From positions 116,425,699-116,489,698 of the forward strand of contig CM057828.1 in assembly GCA_030068075.1 (NCBI GenBank): a stretch of 64,000 nt of DNA. The letters run 5' to 3'. Source of the stretch: Paguma larvata. Taxonomy: Eukaryota; Chordata; Mammalia; Carnivora; Viverridae. Numbering within the stretch: position 1 is the first letter of the stretch; every line of letters begins with the position of its first letter. A program made the position numbers and the translations under genes. Shown one piece after another: positions 12,384 through 23,997 of this stretch. The notes below the pieces were generated by a model that saw nothing but the letters and a program-made list of their open reading frames with translations, did no database searches and was not told the DNA's origin.

Positions 12384-12606
12384 GGAGTGCCTGGCTGGCT
12401 CAGTTAGTTAGTTAAGCGTCTGACTCTTGGTTTCAGTTCAGGTCATGAGCTTGTGGTTCGTGAGATTGAGCCCCATGTTGGGCACACGCTGACAGCACAG
12501 AGCCTACTTGGGATTTTCTCCCTTCCTCTCTCTCTCTGACCCTCCCCCACTCACAGGCCTGCTCTCACTCTCTCTCTCTCTCAAAGTAAATAAACTTAAA
12601 AAAAAT
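12384..12606 (+). mobile_element. CAN-SINE, plus strand
   Basis: Perfect AGCAAGTTTA duplications at 12374-12383 and 12607-12616. The head has an extra 'tagt' repeat ('ttagttagttaag'). Confidence 0.92.
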
Positions 12607-12616
12607 AGCAAGTTTA

Positions 12617-13004
12617 AGCACAAAATAAATGCATAAACATGACAGTCAGGAACTGTTAGAGTATCAATTCTATCTGTTGTACAGAGACATGAACTAACTT
12701 TCTTAGGACAGAGAATGTGCAAATTACATATTAACCTGATTCAAACCTAGTGTCTTGTTCATGCTAAGGATAATTTCCTACAAGGTCCTAACAGTCCAGT
12801 TTCACAACACAGCACTAAATGCAATTACTGATCTAAGGATGATGAACTCCAGAAACCTCCAAACTAATTGATGGAAGATTAGGTTGTAAAATTCATGAAC
12901 TGCTTTAAATTCCCTTTGTCTCCCTCACATAGGGATGTGGCTGAAGTTCATTCACAACTAACGGTCTGTGAGGTGGGAGCGATGTGCCAGGAAAAGGCTA
13001 AGAC
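12617..13004. other. Intergenic, nothing recognised
   Basis: No repeat or coding signal seen. Confidence 0.55.
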
Positions 13005-13170
13005 TCGGAATCTGATGACCTAAATTCCAGTCCCATCTCAGTCCCATTATTTGTCTTATAACCCGGTAGAAACAACAATCTCTCTTAAAGCCACGGTTTT
13101 CTCATCTCCAACGTGGAAATAACAATTTGCACTCAAAGATTACAATGAGAATTAAATGAGATCACACATG
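13005..13170 (+). repeat. MIR fragment
   Basis: 'aattccagtcccatctcagt', 'ggttttctcatctccaacgt' and 'caatgagaattaaatgag' follow the MIR order. Confidence 0.55.
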
Positions 13171-13262
13171 AATGTGCTTTTTAAAAATCCCACCATACTG
13201 TTAAGATGTATCTAACATGGGATCATAATTCTCATCCAGATAAGTGTATTGTTCTCTCTTTA

Positions 13263-13482
13263 TTTTTTTTTTCATTTTTTAAGTTTATTTATTTATTTTG
13301 AGAAAGCGTATGAGCTTGAGCCAGGAAGGGATAGACACAGGGGGAGAGAAAGAATTCCAAGCAAGCTCCGCATTGTTAGAGTAGAGACTGATGTGGGGCT
13401 CAAACTCATGAACCATGAGATCATGACCTGAGCAGAAATCAGGAGTCGGTTGCTTAACGGATCGAGCCACCCAGGCACCCCC
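13263..13482 (-). mobile_element. CAN-SINE, minus strand
   Basis: Flanks 'attgttctctcttta' and 'attgttctttcttta' form the target duplication. Confidence 0.92.
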
Positions 13483-13497
13483 ATTGTTCTTTCTTTA

Positions 13498-15347
13498 AAT
13501 ATTCCTTTCAATAAAATAATGTGATGTCTGGGACTTGCTTTAGAACAGAGATGGGGCAGAAGGTACAGGATAAGAGAGGAAGCAGGCTGGCCACCTGTTA
13601 ATGATTGCCAACGCTGGGTGATAGACACATGAGGGTTCTGAAAACATTCCATTGCGAAAAATTGGAATTAGGCCATGGCACACTGAGTAAGAATTAATTT
13701 TAATGCAATCTGAGAAACGAACCTTAGCTTGTTTGTTTGATCTGCTTGAGTGTCGCAGATAAGTTTAGAAAGTCAGAGAAGCTTTTGAAAACCTGATGAA
13801 ATGTACATACAAAAAGACATTGTGCACCCCTCTTAGAGAGAGCTCTCCCGAATCCTGCAGCCCGGCCAGAGATGCCCCTTGGACTCTAGTCCCTAAATTG
13901 CCATGGATTCCGGTCAAGGTCCCTGTTTTGGCAAGCCAATCTTTTTATTTTAGAGTAAAACACTGCAGTTCTGGGAGACCTTTGGCTCAATGCCCCCGTA
14001 TGAGCCCAGGAACCCTGAGAGTCACCAGACAGTTCTTTCCTGTCTCTCCCAGGGAGAAACAAAAATGGAATTAACAGGCTATGACTACTCTTGAGCAACT
14101 TGCCACGAGGCTCTGCAAGCCGTTTCCCAAAAGACAAATATTGCAGCAAGGTAAGAATATGTTATGTTTGCAAAATGCCTGTAAGAATTTTCTCTCATTC
14201 CAAACTGTGTGCACCCCTGCCAGGTAGGGTATTTATTAGAGAAAAATCTGCCCAGTGTGCATGCTTCCAATGGGGAGAGAACCACGGCTAAATGTCTTCT
14301 CAATGACCTTTTTTATTCTACAGGAGGTGGTAAGGGGCGGAACACTGCTGCCCTTGGGAATAGAAATGCACTCGGGTCATAGAGCCCAGCTGTGAGTTAT
14401 AGGCAAATTCCTTTGGATCCACTTTTGCCCAAGTAAGTAAGAGTTCAGGATTGTCCCAAGACATTATGAAGAAATATCTCATTTACAAATGCCCCAAACC
14501 AACAAGAGTCATATCTAGATATTGCTTAACATGGTTTGGGGTAGAAAACAAAGGGGATAGTAGAAAAACCTTTTGACTAATCATTGACTTTTGGTGCCCT
14601 GAAAGTTCCACTCCTTGCTAACCCTAGAGAACCAAAAGGATGCTTTCAGCAAAGTCCTAAAGCAAATATGTTTTAAGGTCAGATCACTCTGCAAAAGCAT
14701 GCACATAATCAACGCGTGCATCGATCTTAATCCGACATTCTGTGTTTCTCGAATTGCGTTAATGCAAGCGAAATGAAAATAGAAGTCAAAAATATCATGA
14801 CTTGCCAAATACCATGGAGTTGCATTATACTCATATTCATTTATGTGACTGTATCCAGGGAATTTAACTAGAAGCCTTTGGTATGGGGTCCCAGTGTGGA
14901 GAGAAGGATACAAAAGGAAACGGGTGACAAGGAGGAGGAGGATGGGGAGAAGGATGAGGACAAGGAAAGAGATTTAAGTAGCACAAGTGATCTCTCCCAG
15001 TGGCTGCATGAGTGTGTGCCCGACAGGTCAATTGGCACCTAGTGAGTGAGAGCTTGACCCATCGGAGGCAATACTCGTGACCACCAAGACATCCAGGGAT
15101 TCACAAATAGCTCTTTGAGAAGCTTGGTTTTCCAAAGGTAACTTTCACTAAGTCTCACCATTAGAACATGCCAAACACTTCACTATTTAAATTAAACTTG
15201 GTGGCAATATTTTACATTGCTTTCTAAATGGGACTCCTCAATGTCAAGACTATATGCTTATTTTCCAATTATTAGGAACTTTTTTGCCACCAGAAGATAG
15301 ATAATCTACAAATTTAAAATACCCTTCAACGTGAATACCATATTTAA
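13498..15347. other. Intergenic, nothing recognised
   Basis: SINE-free stretch of about 1.8 kb. Overlapping small frames near 13796-14303 on both strands have no family match and different compositions, so I do not call an exon. Confidence 0.55.
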
Positions 15348-15359
15348 AAGGCAACTTCT

Positions 15360-15563
15360 CTGGGCACCTGGGAAGCTCAGTCGGTTAAGCATCTGACTCT
15401 TTCAGCTCTGGTCATGATCTCACAGTTCATGTGAGTTTGAACCCACATCAGGCTCTGCGCTGATGGTGTGGAACCTGCTTGGGATTCTCTCTCTCCCCTC
15501 GCCCTACCCCTACCCTGCTTGCTCTCTCTCTCAAAATAAACAAATAAACTTAAAAAATAATAA
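15360..15563 (+). mobile_element. CAN-SINE, plus strand
   Basis: Target duplication AAAAGGCAACTT on both sides; somewhat shortened CT body. Confidence 0.92.
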
Positions 15564-15575
15564 AAGGCAACTTTG

Positions 15576-16762
15576 GAGATTTCCTTCATACAGACCTACG
15601 CAAAGTTTGGAATACCAGTCAAGAAACAAACTCCTTCGGTGTGAGAAACACAGTCGTAGTTCCAAAATAAAAGCATCCTTGGACATCTTCATCGGCCCTT
15701 TGGATTTTCTTAAATTATTATGGGAGGGAAGGGAGACAAAAAGTTGGTCATAAGGTCTGTTTTCTCTCTATTCTGATTAACACGTTACATTTTAATTGAA
15801 ACCAACAATTGTATTTTGAGGAACCAGTGGCCCACCTAGTATATCCAGTATATTGTCCAGATTGGACAATCAGAGTAGGTCCTTTTTAACATCCCCTTCC
15901 TCTATATGCCAAAAAGTAATAATCATGCAATAATCAGTAATAATCATTATTTTTTATTTGTTCTTTAGTTGTCAAATAAATAATTTATGATTAAATGTTT
16001 TAATTTCAAATTTAAAGCTATCATTCAAATTCAATAAAATCTTTCATGCGTGAACTAAAACTCACACTTACCCAAAATATTTCACCTTGGCAATTCATGT
16101 TCGTTTCCTCAGCTTTAAAATCTTAATGCAAGTAGAAACTCCAAGGGGTCGCAGAGAATGACAGATCTGAAGGTCTGATTGTGAGGACCGATCGTTTCTT
16201 GTCCTCGCAATGCCTGTGCTATCGTCATTGATTTTAAGCCTACCATTAAATGAGGAATGTGGAATATCACAGGGCTTGGAAAAGGCCTTTCAAGATAGTT
16301 CCAGAGATGCCAAGCCTTCATGAATTATTCTCTTGACGAAACACACTGAATAACTGGAGGTTCTCCGAATTAACTTCTAGTTACAATAACAATGCTGATT
16401 GACGGAGATGTTCATTTGAAGCTCAGACCACAATAAACTCAACAGGAACCATGGCAATTGTTCAAAATTGATTTTTTTGGGAGAGGCACATTTTATTACT
16501 AATATTGTTTAAAATTGCCAGCAGGTGATTTTTTTTTAACAATCACATCGATTCTTAGTTACTTTGATGATGGTTTTTGAATTCTCTACATCGATGTACC
16601 CCTTTATTGTCTGCATCCAGACCTGACCCCACCCTCACCTTCTCTCCCTTGGTATGCCACTTCAAAGATTACTCTGTGTCTAAAGATTTAACTGTTTTCA
16701 CAACAACTTAACTGCTTTTCACAATTTTATGGTAATTCATAAGCTGAATACGAGGTACTAAT
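15576..16762. other. AT-rich intergenic
   Basis: Strongly AT-rich around 15900-16060 with repeated 'aataatca' words; no gene. Confidence 0.6.
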
Positions 16763-16776
16763 GCCTGCTTGCTTTT

Positions 16777-16976
16777 TTTTTTTTTTTTTTTTTGAGAGAG
16801 AGAGAGAGAGCCTGAGCAGGAGAGGGGCAGAGAGATGGGGAGAGAGAATTCCAAATAGACTCCACACTGCCAGTGCAGAGCCTGATGTGGGGCTCGAACC
16901 CATGAACTGCAAGATCATGACCTGAGCCAAAATCAAGGGTCAGATGCTTAACCAACTGAGCCACTCAGGTGCCCCA
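16777..16976 (-). mobile_element. CAN-SINE, minus strand
   Basis: Long T run, (GA)n, and perfect CCTGCTTGCTTTTT duplications at 16763-16776 and 16977-16990. Confidence 0.93.
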
Positions 16977-16990
16977 CCTGCTTGCTTTTT

Positions 16991-17887
16991 GGTATAAATA
17001 AGTAGCCCCTAAGAAATGTTTCAGGCAGCCCTCCCTGTACCTCACTGTGCATTTTTCAGTACTGTTCATCCCTAAGCCTCAGGCCAGTTCTGTTCTTCTA
17101 TTGGACATATTAGGGACACCGATGTGCTCAGAGGCATACGACATCACTCACACCATCAGGGAATCACGTGGCTCAGGAGGTGGATGTGTTGTGAGGTGAT
17201 CCCCACCATCTTCTAAGACAATCAAGAGTGGAGGCGATGGCTAAGGACCAGGAGAAAGATGGATTGTTTTTCCCCCTGTGGACCCATGACCTTGAAAAGG
17301 CATTGGAGAGGACCACCAAGGACACTGTTCCTTTCTTCCTGACTGTGAGATATTTAGGGAAAGAGGGAATAAATAGCCCCAACTAGAGAAGGTCTCAGTT
17401 GAGTCAAGAAAGTGAAGAAAACAGGGAAGGGCGGGTGGGCTTGTGGAAGGGCACTTGGATCAGGGAAGCTGTTTGGGGCAGTGAGGGGTGAGAGGGGGAT
17501 AGTGACAGAGATGAGGGAATACAGGAGCTGCAGCCCAGGTCAAGGCCAATGGAAACAGGCTGTAAAGCCCTGGGTAAATCCCCAACAGAGGGCACCTGCA
17601 AAAGGGAATCCTTAGGCCCGGCCAGAAGAAAGCCTCCATGATGTCCTGTATGGCAGTCTCCTTTTTCGGGGTCTGCTGGTGTAGGCAGCCCCAGAGAGGG
17701 GCAGGTCTGGAAGTCTAGAAGCAAGAATGGGCAAGCAGGAGCCCTAAGGCCCTTCACTTGCTTTGGGCCTCTCTCTTTTTTCCCCTGTGTTTCTCCAGGG
17801 ACCGATTCTGTTCTGAATTGACACATTTTTATTTCCCCCTAAGGTATTTTAATGCCTCTCAAGCTGCCTTGCTCTGGGGTAGAGTCC
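16991..17887. other. Intergenic with an unexplained 140-codon frame
   Basis: The minus-strand frame at 17404-17826 (Pro/Ser/Leu-rich) is the longest unassigned frame outside the CpG island. It has no recognisable domain and overlaps plus-strand frames, so chance is the simplest explanation; a degraded repeat or pseudogene is possible. Confidence 0.45.
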
Positions 17888-18060
17888 AGTGGGTCCCAAA
17901 CCAGAGTGGACAACAGACTGGCCTAGGAAACTTAAAATACACAGATGCACAGGCCTCACCCCAAACCTACAGATTGAGAATTTCAGCAGGATAAACCTGG
18001 GAACCTGGATTGCAAGGCACTCACCTGCCTCCCCTTCCAGGTCCAAATAATTTTCGTATT
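17888..18060 (+). mobile_element. MER5A-like hAT fragment
   Basis: 'cagtgggtcccaaaccagag', then 'acacagatgcacaggcctca' and 'agattgagaatttcagcagg', a diverged copy of the same element type as at 6021. Confidence 0.55.
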
Positions 18061-18125
18061 TGAACCAAGAACCAAAGTTCGGGAATAGTTGACAAGAAGT
18101 CAGTGAATCTCTTTATGGGGGCATT

Positions 18126-18239
18126 TTTTTTTTTTTTCAAGTAGGCTTCACACCCATCATGGAGCCCAACGCTGGGCTTGAACTCAAGCTGAGATCAAGA
18201 GTCAGATGCTTAACTGCCTGAGCCACCCAGGCGCTCCTA
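18126..18239 (-). mobile_element. Short CAN-SINE-type tRNA-Lys SINE, minus strand
   Basis: Poly-T, then a roughly 90-bp tRNA-related part ending 'gagccacccaggcgctcct'. The CT-rich body is absent, so it belongs to an older or shorter subfamily. Confidence 0.75.
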
Positions 18240-18579
18240 AGGAGACATTCATTTGAAGTGGAGTAAATCCCCTTTCCTTCACCACTGGCATCCAAGTCAC
18301 CCTGGACTTGCAAACATGCAGATTCCTCACTCGCACTCAAGACTCTAAGGATGGAGGACTGACTGAGGGACCCAGCCTTGAGATCCATTGCCTTCAGGTG
18401 GTGTTTTCTACACCTAGAGAAATCTAAAGAATTCTGGGACACTGGCTAGACATACAAATTCTACTTCCCGTGGAAGTAGTTGAAATAGTATCTTCTACGA
18501 GGAGCCTGGAAATCTTTCAGTTCAACAAGACCCTCCAAGAGGTTTATATCATGAGGGAAATTAGGAAGCACCGCCTGGA

Positions 18580-18730
18580 GACAAGAACTTACATCCACCG
18601 AACACACACTGTGCGCGGGACACCGTTTTGAGAGCTTACATGTTTTGTCCATTTTCTCCTGACCATAACGGCCTGCAGTGGGGTCTTCATTTCACAGACT
18701 ACCTGCCTCTCTTCACCAATCCACGGTGGG
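18580..18730 (-). repeat. MIR-like fragment
   Basis: 'cacactgtgcgcgggacacc' to 'ggtcttcatttcacagac' fits a reversed, diverged MIR. Confidence 0.35.
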
Positions 18731-19734
18731 TGGCTTTTACCACTCGAATCTCAGGGCCATCTCATTTCACAGATCCACCCTCTCTTAGATTAGATTCTGA
18801 ATTCTCTAACGCCCTGAGATGAAGCACCAGTTTAGAGATCTCCTTTTACCAAGCAGATCGTTAGCCTCGTTGTGTTACAGAGGAGCTCCGTATGGATTGT
18901 TGTTTCTAAGACATCAGAGTCATTCTGCTTTCTGTCCCAGTGCCCTTGGCAGCGTAAGAGCCTACCTTGATTTTGGGAGATGTGGAGACAGAAGTTGGCA
19001 GGAAACTGGCTTTGAAAGCAGAGACCTTTTGAGTTACTCTGGCCAAGAGTCAGAGTCCTGCAGAAACTGAACCAGGAAAAGGAAAACAGAAAGATCATCT
19101 GGTTTGGCTGGCCCTTCTAGCACCGGATGCTGGCCAGGGAAGAGAATTTCAGTCCAGAAGAGAGAGGTAATAGATATTTCCAGTTTCCTGTCACGCCCTT
19201 CTCCCACACGCTTATCCGCTCTCTGATCAGCCTTCTGAGACTAATAGTTTCCAGTTTACTAAAAGCCTGTACTCATCTTTCCCTTTCTAATTCCTGTTAC
19301 ACTTGCCTGTACTTCACAATTTGCACAATTTAGGCTTTTCTAGCCTCTGATTATTCAACAGCACAAAAGTAATACTCCCATTCGTCTCAAACCTTGAGAC
19401 AATGACGACGAATGAATGTGCTAAATCATTTTCTGATAAACTCCTTCACCATGAGGATACCTTCTTTTTTTTTCTTTTTTCTTTCCTTTTCTTTCTTTTT
19501 TTTTTTTTGGTCTGTAATTCAGACTTTCTTTATTGAAGTCAAAACATGCATTAAGCACCTGTTATTATTGTTCATAGTTTTCCTTTTTCTTCCTTTTTAA
19601 AAAAAAAAAATTCCATTCAGGTTTTCTTTTTTTTTATTATTTTAAATATAATCCTAACAAACTGGAAGGAAAAAAAAAGACATCCATACCTTCATTTTTT
19701 TTCTTCATATAAAACCAAAAAAAAAAGACAGATG

Positions 19735-19850
19735 ATGAGGTTAGCAATTTGCCTGAAATCGTGCAGTTGGTAGGAGAAAGAAGCAGGATCTGAGTTATGT
19801 CTGACTTCAAAGTCTGTGCTCTTTTCACCATATTGGGATACTCCACGTGC
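19735..19850 (-). repeat. MIR fragment
   Basis: 'gaggttagcaatttgcctga', 'agcaggatctgagttatgtc' and 'agtctgtgctcttttcacca' match reversed MIR. Confidence 0.5.
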
Positions 19851-20570
19851 CAGCTATTTTGTTCATTGCTCTGCATGGTTATCTGTTATCTCCTCGAATA
19901 AATGAAAAACATGTTTGCAATAAACACGGAGTGCTTTCTTGTACTGGTGCTGTGCTGAGCCCTCAGCTGGAATGACATAAAATGAAGCGATGGCTTCTCT
20001 CGTTGGCCAAACCCACCTCACTGAATCGTCTGCCGAAAGCTTCAAATCAAAACACTCTTCCATCAAATTGACTCTTCAGAATTTATACCAGAGTCACAAA
20101 TCCTTTGGTGACATCACCTGAATGTGGGGCTACTGCTTAGACAATCTCAACACCACTCGTTGTTGGCGATTCCATACCCTGTGCAACTTCCTTGCATGAC
20201 GCAACTCCACTCTGTAGACAATTGACTTCAGTGATCCGGGAGCTGTGTTCTTACCAACAATTATCTTGGATCATTCAACAGGGGAAAAGCTTTACCTTGC
20301 TCCGACCATTGAAAACCACTCACCTGGAACTTTAAGAAGTTCTGTCAGGACATCATTTGTAAATATGTAATGGTCTGTATGTTCCGTTCATGGTTCGCAT
20401 GCCCAGGGATACAGTACTGTTCAGAAACTTGACTACAGAGTGGAGGAGATGGCATGATTTGTAGACCTTTTTCCAGAACTTCAGATTGAAAAACAAATAG
20501 AGGGGAAAAATCATCTTTCATCTAAGAAAGGAAGGTCTAGGTATTAGGTGGAGTTTCAATTCTCTTTGCT

Positions 20571-20770
20571 CCGGGTCCCTGGTTGGCTTAGTTGGTGAGT
20601 GTCTGACTCATGATTTCTGCTCAGGTCATGAGGTCATGATCTCACAATTCATAAGTCTGAGCTCTGCATTGGGCTCTGCACTAACAGCACAGAGCCTGCT
20701 TGGGATTCTCTGTCTCCTCTCTTTCTGCCCCTCCTCCGCTCATTCTCTCTCATATTTGCTCATAAATATT
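20571..20770 (+). mobile_element. CAN-SINE, plus strand, diverged
   Basis: Head 'gtccctggttggcttagttg', duplicated 'aggtcatg' in the body, tail merging into an AT-rich run. Confidence 0.85.
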
Positions 20771-20797
20771 TATTTATGTATTTGTTTGCTTATTTAT

Positions 20798-20848
20798 TTT
20801 TAAAGTTTATTTTTGAGAGAGAGGAAGAAAAAGAGAGGAACCATAAGC
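20798..20848 (-). mobile_element. CAN-SINE 3' tail fragment, minus strand
   Basis: 'ttaaagtttatttttgagag' is the reverse of a SINE end. It stops after about 50 bases, where the inverted NME4 fragment begins. Confidence 0.65.
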
Positions 20849-20849
20849 T

Positions 20850-21016
20850 CTGGAACCAGGGCTGGCTCTCTCTCTGGGCCCCCTCCACGGTGTCACTGGC
20901 ATGGATGACATTCTGGCTGATGTGGACACTGAAGTCCTCCCTGATGGTGATGGGACAGCCTCAACTGAATTGGTGAGTCCTGCCAGGGCCTTGAGGTGCA
21001 GACTACACTGGGGCCT
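20850..21016 (-). pseudogene. NME4: Inverted NME4 fragment carrying the part missing from its neighbour
   Basis: Read on the minus strand, this stretch encodes [23 protein letters not shown], the NDP-kinase segment with the catalytic His; NVIHASD lies at 20892-20912. It overlaps the adjacent plus-strand NME4 copy at both ends of that copy's deletion. Both have GTCTGCACCTCAAGG on one side and AGAGCCAGC then TTCCAGAGC on the other. The fragment has no start, no poly-A tail and no clear target duplication. On its 3' side (lower coordinates) it runs directly into the tail end of a minus-strand SINE. It may belong to the same event as the 21121-22032 copy or be an independent truncated insertion. 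Confidence 0.75.
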
Positions 21017-21120
21017 TTATTGTCATGTATTCACTTAGACAGCAACTAACTAGTAAATGTTACAGGTAAACGTGTCTATTACCAGTTTTATCTCCGCTGT
21101 GTTCACGAAAAGAAAGTTCA

Positions 21121-22032
21121 GAGCCAGTGGGCCACAGGTGGCGGTCATGGCGGCCTCTTGGGGTGCAGAGCAGCCCAGGGGCCCCAGCTCCCGACCAAGC
21201 CTGCTCTCACGCCTCAGCTCAGGAGGGCCTTCCTGTACCTGGGAGCAGCCCCATGTTGCAGTAAAGCCAGATGGGGTGTCACGGTGGCTCCTTGGAGATG
21301 TGGTCCCACACTTTAAAGGAGGAGCTTCATACTGGTAGGGATGGAGATGCTGCAGCTGCCAGAGAGCTCCTCACCGAGCACCACCGGGGCCTGCGGAGGA
21401 AGCCCTTCTACCCAGCCCTCATCGGCCACATCATCAGCTCTGGCCATGGTCTGGGAAGGCCCCAACATGGTCTGCACCTCAAGGCCCTGGTAGAGCCAGC
21501 TATGATTCCAGAGCAGTGAGCTGGTGGCCTGGGCAGACAAAGGCCACCAGAGCAGAAGCTAAGGCCACCAGAGCAGTCAGGCTGTCCCCAGCCACCTCAG
21601 CAGCCACTCAGGATCAACGACCTCTGTCACGAGAACTTGAGCCCACACCCATGCTCTGCCCATCTGTCCCGGACCGCCTCCCGGTCCACCTTCTGCCCCA
21701 CCCCAGCCCAGAAGGGTTGAGCAACCAACTTTATTTACATGCCTTTTAGTATGCTAAGCCAGCAAGAGGTTGGACCAAATCCTTTCTGTGCGAAAGTGCC
21801 GGGCAACCTTTGGGATGTCTCCAAAAGTGTGTAGTGCAATTTCCCTTCCCCCAGAGAGGGGTATATGGGGGAATTTTATATTAATTAAAATTCACTGCAT
21901 CGTGCATGGGGGTGGATCGCTTATTACAGTTTCTGCCATCTCTGAGGTAGGAATGAAGACTTTATGCAAAGCCATCAGAGTTTGAGAGTAGAAATAAAGC
22001 TTACCCTCTCACAAAAAGAAAAAGAAAAAAAA
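21121..22032 (+). pseudogene. NME4: NME4 processed pseudogene, internally deleted
   Basis: A retrocopy of NME4, the mitochondrial nucleoside diphosphate kinase. A start codon at 21147 leads into a presequence-like stretch and the conserved HVAVKPDGV (about 21252-21278). At least two frameshifts follow (near 21325 and 21370). The frame LLTEHHRGLRRKPFYPALIG then matches the family at about 21367-21430. VWEGPNMVCTSRPW is recognisable after a small deletion. At 21490/21491 the sequence jumps to a QLWFQSSELVAWAD-like end (with a stop in place of the Trp), so about 115 nt carrying the active-site His (NVIHASD) are missing. A 3' UTR with AATAAA at 21993-21998 ends in an A-rich tail. AAAAGAAAGTTCA is duplicated at 21108-21120 and 22033-22045, the hallmark of L1-mediated insertion. 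It cannot encode an active kinase. Confidence 0.85.
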
Positions 22033-22045
22033 AAAAGAAAGTTCA

Positions 22046-22311
22046 CCTTCACTCCGACCCTACTCTCATCCATATTTTGTGACAGACTTTTACTTTTACC
22101 TTTTTGGTTGACAACTAATATATTAAGACAAAATCTTACAATAATATCTACAATATATTATCCAAACAATACATTCTATACGGTCATCCTATTTGTACTA
22201 AGCATCATTAGTTGCCTGTTATCTATTAATTAAAATCAATTGAGTAGCAGTAGCTGTTCTGGTGATGACAGATTTGATTGTTAACTCATCACTATATGAA
22301 TTGGAGAGTCT
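22046..22311. other. AT-rich sequence right of the NME4 retrocopy
   Basis: Resumes pre-insertion sequence after the target duplication; nothing else seen. Confidence 0.5.
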
Positions 22312-22478
22312 TTTTTTTAATGTTTTATTTATTTTTGAGAAAGAGAGAGAGAGGAAGGGACAGAGAGAGAGGAGGACATGGAATCCGAAGTGGGTTCTGT
22401 GCTGACAGCAGTGAGCCCGATATGAGATCATGACCTGAGCCTAAGTCGGATGCTTAACTGAGCCACCCAGGTGCCCCT
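22312..22478 (-). mobile_element. CAN-SINE, minus strand
   Basis: Slightly short copy; part of the region before 'gatcatgacctgagcc' is deleted. Confidence 0.88.
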
Positions 22479-23678
22479 GGAGTGGCTTTAAAATTCATAC
22501 AAAACATATTTTTTAAAACCTCTCCTTTTGGAATTTAAGTAAACAACCATTGTTGACCATTTGGGGACACTTACTATCCTTTTGTTCTCCTGACAACACC
22601 TAATGAACGCAATAGCCAGGAATTAGCGAAATTAAAGACTGAGAAGTGTCAATACAGGTATGAAGTGACGAGTTAACAAACATCACTCAGTTAATGGATT
22701 TCACGTGGGTGATGGACAGGTTTATTAATATGCTGATTCTATTCTGGGAATCCTTATTAGAAGACACCACTTTCATCTTCAAGATGTCAAACGTGCTTCC
22801 AACGGATGAATTATCAGATACAAAAATAGACTGGAGATTAAGCCCTCAATTTTACTCGGGCCAATCCACGAATCAAGAAATCCAGAGTGTTACTTAACCT
22901 TACATTTAGAAAGGTAAGGGATTTCAAATAGATTTAAAATTGGTTGGAAAACATGGGCTATTTTTCTAGATTATGATTTTCTTACCCATCACTTACTTTA
23001 CAAATATTTATTTACACGGTGTCAGGCAGGTAAGAGAGCTACCAGGGTTCTAAGAGTAGATTCTTCAAATCGTGCTTAAAGGCTCAAAGTGAGTACTTAC
23101 TTAAACAGATCGGGGACATCGTTTCCCGACTGAGTAAGAGGTATGGTCTATAATATCTACCCTTCATCTCATGTTGTGTATTGGAGGAGGCCAAATCTCA
23201 CGGTAGCCCAGTCAGCTGGAAAATCCACTTCTGCGTATGGTATAAACCAACTAGGTTATCTCTCAAGCTACATGAAAAAAACATGTAGAATCATATTTCC
23301 CAGAGATCTTTAATCTAAGTCCAAATGTTTAAATATTTTAAATACTTGTTTAAATATTTTAACGTAATTAGAAAAGATCATTTAGTTCCTTGGTTTCAAA
23401 ATATGATCCTTTACATCTAGATCTGAGCGACTCACGTGTGCAGAATCAGCAAACACACGCGGAACACTAAGATAAATTTACATTAACAGTTTGCATTGTA
23501 TGAACTGAAAGCCTTAAGAGCTTCACACGCTCTAATAAGCCCAGGGAATTCATAAGAGCTAACAATGCCAAGAACAAATTAAAAAGAAAGTTCAGATGTC
23601 AGACTTAGTTCAAAGACATCTTTGGAAAATCTTTATTTTCAAGTTGAAAGTTTTCTGACTTGAAAATGAATCTTACCA
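22479..23678. other. Intergenic, nothing recognised
   Basis: AT-rich; a short direct repeat 'gtttaaatattttaa' occurs twice at 23327-23361. Confidence 0.6.
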
Positions 23679-23897
23679 GGGGTACCTGGGTGGCTCACTC
23701 AGTGAAGTATCCAACTTCAGCTCAGGTCGATCTCCCAGGTCATGGGTTCGAGCCCTGCATTGGGCTCTGTGCCGACAGCTCAGGGTCTGGAGCCTGCTTC
23801 AGATTCTGTGTCTCCCTCTGTCCCTCTCTCTGCTTCTCCATCATTTGCACTCTTATCGCGCTCAAAAAATAAATAAATATTTTTAAAAACTTTTTTT
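23679..23897 (+). mobile_element. CAN-SINE, plus strand
   Basis: Short target duplication AATCTTAC on both sides; lies about 80 bases left of the PPIA retrocopy's target duplication. Confidence 0.9.
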
Positions 23898-23997
23898 AAA
23901 AGTCAATAAATCTTACATTATTTCAAGAGAATTTGTAAAAATAATAAGGAAAGGTATTGGTTAAAAAAAAAAAGCTAAAGCCTAATGCTAACTCTTT

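Larger units (their letters stand above)
18240..20570. other. Intergenic with MIR fragments and T-rich runs
   Basis: Holds two MIR-like pieces, a T/C-rich run at about 19463-19510 and A/T runs to 19680. Frames at 18819-19098 on both strands mirror each other and are not convincing. Confidence 0.55.

Noticed and set aside
13796..14303. Possible exon or pseudogene from facing frames of 66-92 codons
   Set aside because: Frames on the two strands overlap, no protein family is recognised, and no poly-A tail or target duplication marks a retrocopy.
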